Assembly: GCA_037179385.1 (NCBI GenBank)
Contig: CM074187.1
Span: 12,649,450 to 12,713,449, forward strand
Reading direction: 5' to 3'
DNA length: 64,000 nucleotides
Origin: Holothuria scabra
Taxonomy: Eukaryota > Echinodermata > Holothuroidea > Aspidochirotida > Holothuriidae
Shown one piece after another: positions 11,687 through 23,900 of this stretch. Within the stretch, counting starts at the first letter, position 1, and each line of letters starts with the position of its first letter. Position numbers and translations under genes: made by a program. The notes beneath the pieces were generated by a model that did not search any database, was not told where the DNA came from, and worked only from the letters and a program-made list of their open reading frames with translations.

Positions 11687-14390
11687 TAAGTTTTGGAAGT
11701 GTGCAACGTCAGTTAAAATCGTAACGGCTGTTTCATTTAAAAACCAAAATAGTAAAAGATTTTGTAATTTCTTTTCTTGCAATATCTTTGGAAGAAAATT
11801 AGACAAGATAATGTAGCTACGATAAAATGTGTAACCCCGTAGTTACCAGTGGAAGGGCTCGGATTTGGCCGACAGCCTGAGGAGTACCAAGCGGAGGGTT
11901 GCAGCCTAAAGCAATGTTGAGAGGAAAAGGGTAATAGATAAGGTATCAATCAGGGGTAAATTGTGGCTGTTTTTAGGAGGTTATGGCCCAAGATATCGGC
12001 CCAAAACGCGACCGGCGTCCATATTTCAAGATGTGACCTTACCCAATGCTTGGTAAATAGGCCAGGGAAAGCTTACACGTTTCTGTTCTTAATTTTATGG
12101 CAAAATGTTCCCGACAAATCCGCAGCAAACTCACAATGTCTTTAAAACAAGTTCAAGTAAAATAAAGGGGCAAATAATTTTTCTTCTGCCTGAAAAGTCT
12201 ATAGACAGACTCTTTCCCAAATAACTTTTAAAAAGGATTGTGAAATAGACCTTGACATTGACGTAGCTAGACTTTTTCTAGGAAGAAGGGGGGAGGGAAG
12301 GCAAGCACTTGCATAGGCATACGGGGTAATTTTCTGTGAGGGGTCAAGAGCATATTTTGCCCAAATGATGTCATCGTTTATCATGTTTTGCCAATGCTTT
12401 GTCCGAATAGACCAACTGCTTTTATCCGCCCCCACCTCGTACGCCTATGAACACTCGAATTTTCCATTTTTTTTCTTACTACCACTACTCCATTAGCGGC
12501 GCCTTTTGGTTCGCGCGGAGTGCGACGAAAATTTGGTTCCTTATAAATAATTATTTTGAAGTATGGAGCTTGTGCTGCAGAAAATAGTTTAGGTTTCGAG
12601 TTTCCTGAAAGGAAATTTGAAAATTTGAGGAACTATTGAAGAATTTGCGTTTCCCATTAACATACATCCGAGATGGCTTGTTGCCTGAAGATCGTCATTT
12701 CATTGTTATCTAAGGAGAGCGAATTGAGGCTTCCCGGCGACATTCAAAAAGCTTCCGAAACTTTTTGCACATTTGGACAACAGATTTCAAATTATGTACC
12801 TATATTGAAGAAAAAATAGAGAAAAGGTACTGTAGCGTCTCGGAAAAATTTACCTCTATACTGATTTATGAATGACCACTCACTGCAGTAGAGATTGCCA
12901 TTTAGGTGCGCGTGAAACTTTTGCTTTTTTTAAAAAAAAAATAATTACAAATATGGAGCTTTAATTGAAAAGAATTTGGAGTTTTATGAAGTAAAAGTTG
13001 GGAAAACCGCCCTGTAGTTGACTGTTGTGTCAAATGGCAAATTTTCGAATTTTGGACTTTTGGAACCAGGGGGCAATCATCTCCTGCCCCCTCCCTCCCT
13101 GTAGCTACTCCAGGCCACTAGACCTTTTGTGTGTGACATTCTAAGCTACAGTCAAATGCTATTGACAAAAACTCTGCACAACAAAATGGGGATCTCCCAA
13201 TCTCTTGTAACTGTTACTTGGAAAGGGTCAATGCCTAATAGCACACCGCAATTATAAAATTCTACTTGAATGGATGTATTGGGAAAAGGACAACTTGAAA
13301 GATTTAGATGCCAATCTCAAATCAGGGAGTTAACAGCTTCCTGCTCACATGAATTTGACAACTGCTAACTTCCTTTTGAATACTAACAAGTGTTCCAGTG
13401 TGCTACAAATGAGAGCATAAATGCAAAAGCAAGAAACGACATTTTAGAAAATAAGATGATATTTAGTCTATTATATTTCTCATTTTTTAAACCGTCTAAG
13501 ACAAATAAAGAAATGCCTGTTAAATATGCACCTAGCAGCATTGCCTGTAATAGACAATTTACACAAATACTTTAATGCTTCTCTGAGTAAAATGGAAACA
13601 AAGACTTTGACAAATTCAAAGCAAAACCAAGTATGCTTTTCTTCTATCCTCTATTATTATTTTACAACGTATGGTACATTGTGAGAAATGAATTAATACA
13701 CGAAATTTATTTTTCCATTATTTCAATGACAAATTAACAGCCTCTATGGATTGGTAAATGGTATGCTACATACATTCCCAATCATTACAATAATAATGCA
13801 AGTTTCACCTTATGGAGGTACAGAATGAAGTTACAGTTGTGTAAATCAAGTTGGTTATGTAAACAGCTGTAGAGCTTCGAATAAAGTATGAATTTATGAT
13901 TTAATATATGACTAATATCTATCAGGATGAAATGATTACAGATACAGTATATATAGCAGCAGATTTCACCTTAGGCTACACAGAAACTAACTCGATTCTC
14001 ATCACTGATTGGGATTGATTTTGGATGCTGATCAAGTTCTTTTTATTTTTCATTAAATGAATAAAGTCCTCCCAGACTGACATAATCAATTCCATTTACA
14101 TTTTTCAAAAAAAAATGCTGACATTGTTTCTGAGTTTTGGCAGGAACAACAGTACCATGCTGCAAATCATTCAAACCAAATGTTACTCTCATTTTTGAAA
14201 CCAACAGGCCCAGGGCAATTTTGACAAGAACGCTCTGGATACATGAAGCAGTATAAAATAAGGAAAAGAATACACTCAAATTGATTGAAAAAAATAAATT
14301 AAATACTAAAAGTGGATGGGGCAACAGGTGTTTTCAGAATTCAGAGGTAAGTTTAGGTGAGGTGGACTTTTAAAGCACAGTGATTTAATT
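11687..14390. other. Gene-free stretch
   Basis: Apart from the possible MITE at 12256-12449, I found no support for genes, RNA genes or element boundaries. The base at 12485 onward (CCACTACTCCATTAG) resembles the first bases of the 472-bp duplication but the match does not extend. Confidence 0.4.
12256..12449. mobile_element. Possible degraded hAT-like MITE
   Basis: The left edge CATTGACGTAGCTAG and the right edge (other strand CATAGGCGTACGAGG) resemble the CATAGGCGTACG-type ends seen elsewhere, with G-rich and C-rich tracts inside. No target-site duplication is visible, so the call is weak. Confidence 0.3.
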
Positions 14391-14515
14391 CGATCCAGCC
14401 ACAGCCTTTTTTCCAGTTGTGGCTCACCGGTTTGTTTCCCCTACTCCATTGCTTTTGCTGAGCACCAAGCACAAATGCAGTAGGTTCCATTTTGAAACTC
14501 TTTGGTATGACCAGG
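14391..14515 (-). repeat. SINE body fragment (tRNA-related family)
   Basis: The fragment shares the blocks CCACAGCCTTTTTTCCAG, GTGGCTCAC and CTACTCCATTGCTT with five other sites in the window (23690, 32190, 33978, 52328, 63462). This copy keeps the 3' body and lacks a clear tRNA-like head. Confidence 0.7.
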
Positions 14516-16032
14516 CCAGAACTCTGTGATAAGAATCAAACTATTTGTTCTATATAGCCTAATGGCAGTAAGTGTAAACTGATTATATTGCAGTATTCTG
14601 TTTATTTTTTTTATTTTCATAGTTGAATAAGTACAAAATGGTTTAGTAGCTGTGTTGCCAAACATACCTTGTAATATTTTCCATACTTAATGTTTATAAA
14701 AACAAATACAAAATATAGTCTATTCTTATCACAAATCTAAAAATATATAATTCTCCAATATATTTATTTATTTAATATGAATTTATGTGATTGGCATTAT
14801 TCTATGATATCATACAGTAAATTTTTCAACAGCATTTCTTTATTCTCACACATTACCAAATAAGACATGTTTAACAAAGGTAACCATTTCTTAATTTGAC
14901 ACATTTTACACATTTCTTTACATTGTTTTTAAATTATTTTGTATTTCAAACTCATGGAAGTGTCCTACAGGTGGATGTTTTGAAAATAATGAGGTAAGAG
15001 CATTCTATTTCACTGACTTTAAAGGAAGCCATTCATCACCCCAGACAGTCCAAAAATTTCCAATCTATTCATTTCTAGCCCCTCCTCCCATTACTCACCT
15101 TTAACGAAATGCAATTCTAATTAATTCTAGTTCCTACTTTTAATAGGAAAAGCCAATTGAAGGCATGGGAAGTATCTTCTGTACAGTAAGTCATGAGGGC
15201 AGTGATAATAGGGAGGGGATAGATTCATGCAATTTTTGCAGTTGTGTCGGGACACCAATTTTAATATGACTGGAGTCCAGTCAGTGACTCCATTCACTGA
15301 CTGTTGGGAATATAATGAGACCATTCCTCCAGTCACTTACCTACTGAAAGTAAGTGACTCACATCATGACTCCTTACACCTATGGCAGGGGAGTGGGGCA
15401 CCCTATTTACTCTAAAATATGCCATAATGGTTTAACACTCCACAACCACAACTGACTGCTGTTTAAGCATTTCCTTTTTTGCGCTTTCTGTTTCTTTGTA
15501 CATGCATATCAAATGACTGCATGTACAGCTGGTCTTTTCATTTTTTGTAGATTGCCTTCTGTTTGATTTGCAAAATCAATCAAAGGTTACACTAGTAGAC
15601 GTTTTACAGTTTTAGTGAGTTGTGATTACAAATCATGAATTACATGTGACAACAGACAAAACACATGTTACTGAAACAAATGAAGCATCCACACTGTTTT
15701 GATACTTCCACTAAAGCATACAAACATGAGCTTCTTTCAAGGTATCTTTTTATAATGTCTCCTCACCACACATCCAAAGAACACTTAAACATGGATGTGT
15801 TTGATTCTAGGTGTAACTTCAGTTTAATACTTGCCAACAATGGATAAGTAGCTGATGATCTAATGTGTATGGTGAGTACACAAGCACTTTACCTGAATGG
15901 GTGAGATCTAGTAGACAAATCTCCTCTCTTCCTCTCTAAATTTCCACAATACATGTAGAAATCACTTAGGATTCTTTTAATTTGCCAAGTAGTTGCTTTG
16001 CTATTTTTCAAATCCTCTTTGGCATTGTTCCA

Positions 16033-16612
16033 TTTTTAATACTTAAAAGAAGGGTTAAAGATCACAACATGATTTGGTATGAAAGAGGGTTACTCATTCT
16101 AAGCATTTGGTTGAAATTTGCATTGAAATCTGATGTGTGGTTCTCAAGATATGAGCATGTAAAGTTGTCACATTTTCAACAAAAAGTGCACTTGAAACAA
16201 GCACATATGACATCACATCCCCACATTAGTGCAGAGTCTTTTGTTTTTCTTTTAACTTCAGACTTGATTTTCTCCTCAACAATCACATATTATTAAAATG
16301 TGATTGCATAAGTGGCAAGAGAACTTCACAAACTTTGTATCCCCCACTGAGAGGTCCTATTCCTATTAACTTCAAGGTCAACACAAGTCTGATGAAACAA
16401 ATAGTGAAACAAAGCATTCCTTGTCAATGTGAGGAAATGATATAAGCTTTGCAGCCTTCTAACTCACTTTTGAACACAAATCTACTGATTTCATTTTCTG
16501 ATATCTCGAGAAATACATGTCTGATTTGAATGTAACTTTCACCACACTGTGTAGATTTGGTTCCTCTTTCACATATGAAAATTAATTTTTTGCTTAAACT
16601 TGCCCTTTAAAG
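16033..16612. repeat. Self-inverted repeat family B, copy 1
   Basis: This roughly 580-bp unit matches 39453-40035 in reverse orientation and more distantly 50341-50912. Its left and right halves are themselves imperfect inverted copies: the block 'GGTTCTCAAGATATGAG' on the left pairs with 'TCTCGAGATATCAG' read from the right. That makes it a foldback-type unit. It lies between the SKAP 3' end and the SINE, with no coding potential. Confidence 0.7.
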
Positions 16613-17147
16613 TCAGTGTGTGTAACATTCTGATTTTTGTGGCTATTAAGGCTCAGCAAAAGGACCACTTCAGCTTAAAATGGAACAGTTGGTTCTTTCT
16701 TGCTCCCAATATTTTTTTCAAGCGTTGGGCAAGCTTGTCAGCTGAGGGAGAGAGAGGCCTACTGAATGAGTGTAACGCATTCTTTCTTTTACCATAATAT
16801 GAACTTGGGTATTGAGCATGGGTGCAAAAATCAAGTTTCACTCCTCATACGAAAATACTTTAGAGATGATCATAAAATTCCTTGATCAACAGGAAGTTGA
16901 TATTTGCTACAGATTAAAATGTGTCTTGGACGCTATCACTAAACAATACCTTCTTCTCACTCTTTCCAAAGTTGCAAATTTTGAATGATTCATATTAGAG
17001 AATTGTATGGTCCAACAACTTTAGAAATGAAGTTCTGTGTACAGTATAAATCTGAAAGCATTGCCTGTGGCATCACATGAGTTGAGTTCCGCAGATTATG
17101 CAACATAGTGATGTTACTTAATTGAAATTAAAAACAGCAGCTGATTT

Positions 17148-17911
17148 TTAACCCTGCTTGTAGGCTTCCTGCAAATAATCCTTTGGGACTAATCCTACCA
17201 TGTAATTCTTTTCACCAATCCACCAGCCGTTATACTCACGACTCAAAATATGAATTAAGTCTCCTCTACTAAATTCTAATTCATTATCTTCCTCTGCTTT
17301 GCAATCCCACAACCCAACATATATATTTTTGTAGTCATTCTCCCAAGGTTCTGCACCACCAACCCCATTGGACTTCTTTTCCACCGACGGTGGAGGGGGC
17401 AAATCACGAGGCAATGGGAGGGGGATGTCTCTGGCAGGAGGCTTTGGTGAATCCGTAGGTGGTGGAGGAAGAGGTGTGTGTCTAACACTTACCGGACTGG
17501 GTTTAGAGGTAACACTGACATCATCATATGTCTCACCAAAGTCATTACTTGCTTCTTCTTTCTTTTGAAGCATTCCAATTTTCATTTTCTGGTAATCATC
17601 CAGATCTTCATATTCATCACCAAAGTCATCAGCTTCTTGCGTTGGTTGAAACGATGGCACCTCTTGGGATGGTGGAGGAGGTAATGGTGCCTTCTGACCC
17701 ATCTTTAGTTTCTGGTATTCATCCAAATCTTCGTACTCGTCACCAAAATCATCTCCTTCTTCTTCTATTTTAGGTGGGTTATTGTCTTTGTTAGCGTTCA
17801 CCCCTTGCCCCATCTTAAATTTCTGATAATCGTCCAAGTCCTCATACTCTTCTCCAAAGTCCTGTCCATCCTCTGAAGCCATAGATACAGTATCTCCAGC
17901 ACTTGTTTGAA
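17148..17911 (-). CDS. SKAP: SKAP exon 7: tyrosine repeats, proline-rich linker, SH3
   Basis: The 764-bp last exon starts after ...TTTTTCTTAG and completes a split Val codon (protein ...KPEPVQTSAGD). It carries all four DFG-x-x-Y modules, PPPP clusters suited to SH3 binding, and the SH3 domain. The SH3 domain is slightly shorter than in vertebrate SKAP between EYN and GWW. The Met at 17882 is internal: the exon continues in frame upstream of it, so a 244-residue reading is a truncation of the gene. The 3' UTR lies below 17148; no convincing AATAAA was located close by. Confidence 0.95.
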
Positions 17912-20900
17912 CTAAGAAAAATTCAAAGGTGAATATGATGACTCAATAAATTTCAAACTGTAAAATGAAATTCCCTGCTGACTGCCAATTTTTTTTCTTG
18001 GTCAAAATAAGTATGTAATGATGGTCCGAATAGAAGATTTTACAAGTAATGGTAATGATTTAGATGTACATTTTCAAATTGCGAACAAATCCAAAATGAA
18101 AAGTTAAAATGGGTTGTTCCTTGGATGAAAAATGTTGTTTTTATTCCAAAGAATTCCATGAAGGGCTATTTCTTTCTGTCAATGATCAAATACTACACAA
18201 ACATGTTGGAGGGATACAGGTTTGTGTTTATATGTTATCTTGGAAATTTTTGCTTTTTGACTGCTGGTCACCCTTGAAGACTTCCAGTTTGTTAATCATG
18301 ACAATCTCAGAACAACCGTAAAGCATTTTGAGCTACACGGTATATAATTTGACTTTCACAACCCACATTTGTGCCTGGTCAAGAAATGGGACCTGAAAAT
18401 TATTCTAGTTAGGCTACGATCTAAAGACTACAAATCTCTTCAAATGACAATCACCTCAGTGCTGATGGCAGAAGCATTTCTTTTTAGTTAACTTTGCTAT
18501 ACAGTGGATCCTTTAATGGGCCACCCTGTCAGGTAATACCCTGTTACGTTCTACCCTGTTAGGCAATACCCTGTTATGTTCTACAGTGTTAGGCAATACT
18601 CTGCTGTTTTACCCTGTTAGGCAATACCCTGTTTTGTTCTACCTGGGCACTTTTTCTGACATCTGCTATAATGCTGTCATGGAAGTACTACCTCCATGGT
18701 AGTATTTCCATCATCATTTGCTGCAAGTTCAACGGTGAAATGTTCATAAGAGCTAGCAACTTTATAACTTAAGCCTGTTGTACTTGATTTATCCTAAATA
18801 ACAGATCACCAGCTTTGTCAGATCTAATAGTCTGCACACTTTTATTATGTTGAATGGGATGCTTGGCCATGCACACATGAGTTTCTACCAGCATCGTAAT
18901 CAGAGGGGAGGGAATGGGGGTTGAAGCCTGAAACTCCCTCCCCCCCCCAGATGAAAACTGAGGTTGGATTAAAGAGGATGTAAGTGCCTTTCCTGGCATT
19001 CTGCCAAACTTCTCCGTGTACACTATGTGCCAACCATGAAAAATCTGGCTAATCCACTGGTTTCTACAAAAAGCTTTTTGTTTGCACAGTGAGCAGGCAC
19101 AGATCAGCCTCTGAGGAACAGAAAGTCAGATTGACTTTGTTGGAACCACAATTTCTTCTTGAAAATGGCAGTGCCAGGTCCACAGTTCTTGTCCAGTGCT
19201 AGAAATGCCCTCACTCCCAGGCAATTCCATTCTCACAAAACACTGTCAGTTTCCTGAGCAGCATAACTGTTAGGGAAAATTTTAACTCAAAATACCGTAT
19301 TCTTAAGTGTAAGAAATAACACCTTAATATCTTCATTTGCAACACAATGTATGCATCAGCAATGTGTGGGTTTGGAAAGAAAAAGTAAAATGGATAAGAA
19401 ACAAGTTACAATTAAATTAAACTAATAAAAACTGATTAACTGAGATATCCAGTCCAAGGTATTTAAGGAATTATCCTTAATTGTTTACCTGACCAACCTC
19501 CTGTCATGAAATGTTTATTCTGAGTGAAGAAATACCTTTGTTCCCCCTTCCTCTCTCTCATCCACTGTATCGGTGGTCACTAAAAGCTGTACAGATATTT
19601 ACCCTTGAAGGAAGACTGGTAATCTACAATATGAATCATAAATATTTCCTTTCAAGCATACCTGGCTCTGGCTTTGGTTGGATTTTACTTGCTTTGTTGA
19701 TGGCTTCCACCCAGGATTTCAAATCATCACTAGATTGTGCAATAAACTGAAAAAAAAGAGAAAATCATATTACAGTATAATTGTGTCTACTTTTTTCCAT
19801 TTGATTGTTTTGAAGTCTTTCAAAGCAGCAGATGTTCTTAAGGGTTTCTCCAAAAGAGTGCTACAGTATACTATAGAAGTTGCCTGCAATGTTTTCATAA
19901 ATATAGCTATGCTAACTTCCTTGATATTATACAAACCAAGATTTTGAGGCTTTGGGGGTATTTTTTATCAACTGCACCTTAAGATAATGTTTCCCTGGCC
20001 TTGTGGACCATGGAAATTGCAGGTAGGGTGCCAGGAGGCTATACTGTGACTGCACAAGGAAGTATTGTACTGCTTGTCTGCTGTTCTTACACTTTCCCCA
20101 GTCAATACAGTATGGTCAGTGGGTTTAATATGGGAACATTGGGTACACTTGACTAAGTCAACCACTAGGTGCTATATCAAGTTTCAAGTTTATTTTTCAC
20201 CTCAGAATGCAAGAAATTCACGTGAATGCACAATACAACATGTAAAGATAAATACTATCATTAAAGGTGAAAGGAACCAGAGGGATCGAGCAGAGATGCT
20301 TTTACTAAGTCTGGCCCCTCAAGAAAGCAGAACAAAACATAGAAGTAGCAAAAACATAAGAAAAAAAGTAAGCCAAAAAGATAAGAAAAAATTTTAAGCG
20401 GAACGAAAAACTTTTAAGATATAAAAAATAGTTTATATCCAACCTGAAATATTAGGAGTGTCGAGAAGAAACTGTTTGTTCTTGACTTTAAAAGAATTTA
20501 GGGAAGTGCAATGTCTAATATGATCTGGAAGGGAATTCCAGAGAATAGCTCCCAAGTGTGTAATCTGAGATTTGGCGAGAGACATCCTAGAGTAGGGAAT
20601 AGTAAGCAGATGCTTTTTCCCAAGGTCATAATCATGGTAATGCCTTTTTTGAACATAAAAATTACTGGAGCATTTGGGCAACTTGCAATTAACAAAATTA
20701 TGCATGAAACACCAAGGTTGGTATTTGTAAAAGTCGAAAACAGAAAGAATACAGAGTGATTTGAAGAGAGGTCCTGTATGATGAGTGAAACATACATTAC
20801 AAATGTTGCGTACAGCACGTTTTTGGAGCAAATAAATGGACTGTAGGTAATATTTTTCAGCATTTCCCAATACAAGTAAATTATAGTTAACATGTGGGAG

Positions 20901-23900
20901 AATGAGTGCATTGTAAGTTTACAGTCAATAATTGTGCCAAAAAACTTTGTATGGCTACTTGCTTGGGCTCTAGTTTTGTTTAAAGTAAGAATAATATTTT
21001 CAGTGTTTGGAACTTTATTGTTGAAGATAAGAAGCTTTGTTTTGTTCATACTGAGGGAAAGCTTGTTTGAATTTAGCTATTGAACAATGTGAGAGAATTC
21101 CTGCTGAGCCAGTTCAAGCACAGCAGTCAAATTTTTGTTTTGAAAAAGTACGATGGTATCATCTGCAAAAAGATAAAATTGAGCATGTTATGATGAATTA
21201 CAAATGTCCTTCATATAGATTAAAAAGAGCAAAGGACCTAGTATTGAGCCCTATGGTATGCTGATATTGCTTAGGAAAAGAGAAGAATCTTTGCCATTTT
21301 GGTTAAGGTAATGAGGCCTATTGCTTAAGTAAGATGTAAACCAGGCATGAGCACATCCTCTCACTCTGTATGCATACAATTTCTTGAGAAGAATTTGATA
21401 ATTTATAGTATCGAAGGCTTTTGAAAGATCAATAAATATTCCAACTGAACTGAGGTTGTTGTCTACTCCTTGGGACATCTGATCACAGAGGTTTACAGCC
21501 GCCATGTAAGTAGAATAGTTTTTACGGAACCCAAACTGACAAGGTGTCAAAATTTCATGCCTATTTATGAAATTCATGAGTCTTATATGGACGAGGTTTT
21601 CAAAGATTTTTGAGACAGATGGAAGCACAGAAATAGGCCTACAATTGGAGAACAACTTTCGGTTTTCTGCTTTGCAGATGGTGATGATTTTAGCAATTTT
21701 CAGTTCAGTTGGAAAAACACGACTACAAAAGGATAAATTAATGATTTGAGTGAGTGGTACAGATATTTATACATCACATACATCAGTATAGAATTATTAA
21801 TTCCATCGTAGCCGGGACTTTTTCCTCTCTTTAAATTACTTATAACATTGATAACCTCTAAGGTAGTTGTAGGCAACAATGCAAAGATCTTCAGGTTATT
21901 ACTTCTTAGATTATAGATTGGATCAGAATTTGTACCTGGTAACTTGTCCGATAAAGACTCTGCAACCGATGAAAAGTATTTGTTAAAACAATTAACAATA
22001 TCAGCATCATCAGTGATTAATTGATTTTTATCTTCTGACTTAAATTCCTTACGTAAACTTTGGGTTTGATTGCTACCAGACACACTACTAATAATTTTCC
22101 AAATTTGACTAATATTATTCTTATTATCTTTTCGATACTTGGACGGGTTTTGTTTCCACCTTTTATACAATAAGTTGTTACGACGAACAGACTTAAGAAA
22201 ACAAGCTGATATCAAGGGTGATTTACAAACATCCATTCTATGTTTAACTTTCCCCAAAGGGCAACAGCTGATAAATGCATTTGAAATAGTTTCTATAAAA
22301 GAGCTGCAAGCTACATGTGCATTTGCAGAATACAAAACACTCTGTGAGTCAGTGTTTAACAACTGAGCTCTAAACAGATTAATGTTTTGAGGACGTACAT
22401 CATGCCTGTAATTGTGTTTATTTTTTACGATAGTACTAGCAATTTTACTCATTTAAAAGGCAGGAAAGTGATCTGAGAAATCAGAGGTAAACACACCAGA
22501 CTTGACATGTTCAGGAGGTGAGTTAGTAAAAATATTATCGATTAAAGATGACTTTCTGCATACATTTTCCCACTGTTATGTAGCATAAAAACCGTATGAG
22601 CACATTGTGTTTAGCAGATAGTTTACCCCATAATAAACTGCTATATGGAAAGCATCCATCTTGTTTCCTTCTGTAATAATCTATGTACTTATTTTAAAAC
22701 TACAGAGCCAAATGGCAAAAAATTCCTTTTCTGCAGGAAAAGTAAGCCTTGTCCATTTCTTTTTTACAAACTGACAGTGTTCCATAAAGTATTCTTCACA
22801 ATTTGTGTGGTTGCATATAGCTGTAGCATCAGAATCTCATCTATGCTTGGTGCTAAACAATTGTATCAGCCAGAGAGCTATATTTGAAGGGCGACTACTA
22901 CAGTACCTGGTTGCCAGGTTATCCAGGGCAACTAAATTTCCATACCAACAACCAAAAGTTAAAATTTGGTTGCCCAATGGTAAACTATATATTCTTGGTA
23001 AGAGTGGAGAAGCAGCTTGCTTAATCTGAAGGAGGAAGAATATACTGCTGACTGACCAGAGAACTCTTTCAATTTTTTCTATCGTAAGATATTTCAGAGT
23101 TGAGTGTTTTGTTTCTCAAACATCATGTGTTTTTATTCTTCAGCACCAATAATACACGAACAGTGTTTTGCAAAATTTGTTTTGGACAACCAAATTTCCT
23201 TGAAGACAACTACAAATAGTGAAAAACAGAAGATGGTAAAATGGTTGCTCCAAGGACGACAACTGATTTTTCTGAAAATCATGACCATGATCAATCATAA
23301 ACAAAATACATCTGTTTGAAATCAAGTCCTTACTTGAAAAGATCTGTAACCTGGCTGGGAAATGATAAACAAGAATTGCCTCCTTTTGTGTTTCTTTTCA
23401 ACATCAGGAGCTGGTGTTGCTTCATATCCTGACAGATTTATCTCATTACACTGTTTGGTGTCAAGCTTACTCTTGTAGTAGTACATGATGTTATCCTTGA
23501 TGATACAGTATCTTGTCTGCCAATTGGAGAAACCAAACTGACCATCTGTTAAAAGAGGAATGTACAGGCTCAGCCATTAGGGATAATACATATGTGTTTT
23601 CGTACATACTGTATGTACAATGATGTTGACAAGGAGGGTTAGATGTGGAGTTTTACTGCCCAGTCTCTTACAAATTGGTTTTTAATATAGCCGACCATGG
23701 CTTTTTTTTTTCCAATTGTGGCTCACTAACTATTTCCCTACTCCATTGCTTATGCTGAGCACCAAGCACAAAGGCAATACTGTAGGTCCCTGCCAGGACT
23801 CTGCCAGGACTTGAAATTGAACCTCCCAACTGCAAGTTGGATGCTATAACCACTTGACCATGCAGTTGGTTGAAAAGAAGGGAGATGTATACAACCAGAG

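Larger units (their letters stand above)
19747..23333 (-). other. SKAP intron 5, host of a LINE
   Basis: The intron is 3.6 kb, of which about 2.5 kb is a CR1/Jockey-like LINE in the same orientation as the gene. Splice signals at both ends are intact, so the insertion appears to be spliced out. Confidence 0.85.

Noticed and set aside
17276..17773. Several open frames on both strands over SKAP exon 7
   Set aside because: They are shadows of the tandem repeats and proline codons of the real exon.
17148..17882. A stand-alone 244-residue SH3 gene starting at 17882
   Set aside because: The frame continues upstream to a splice acceptor at 17912 and joins in phase to five further consecutive exons and a start-codon exon.
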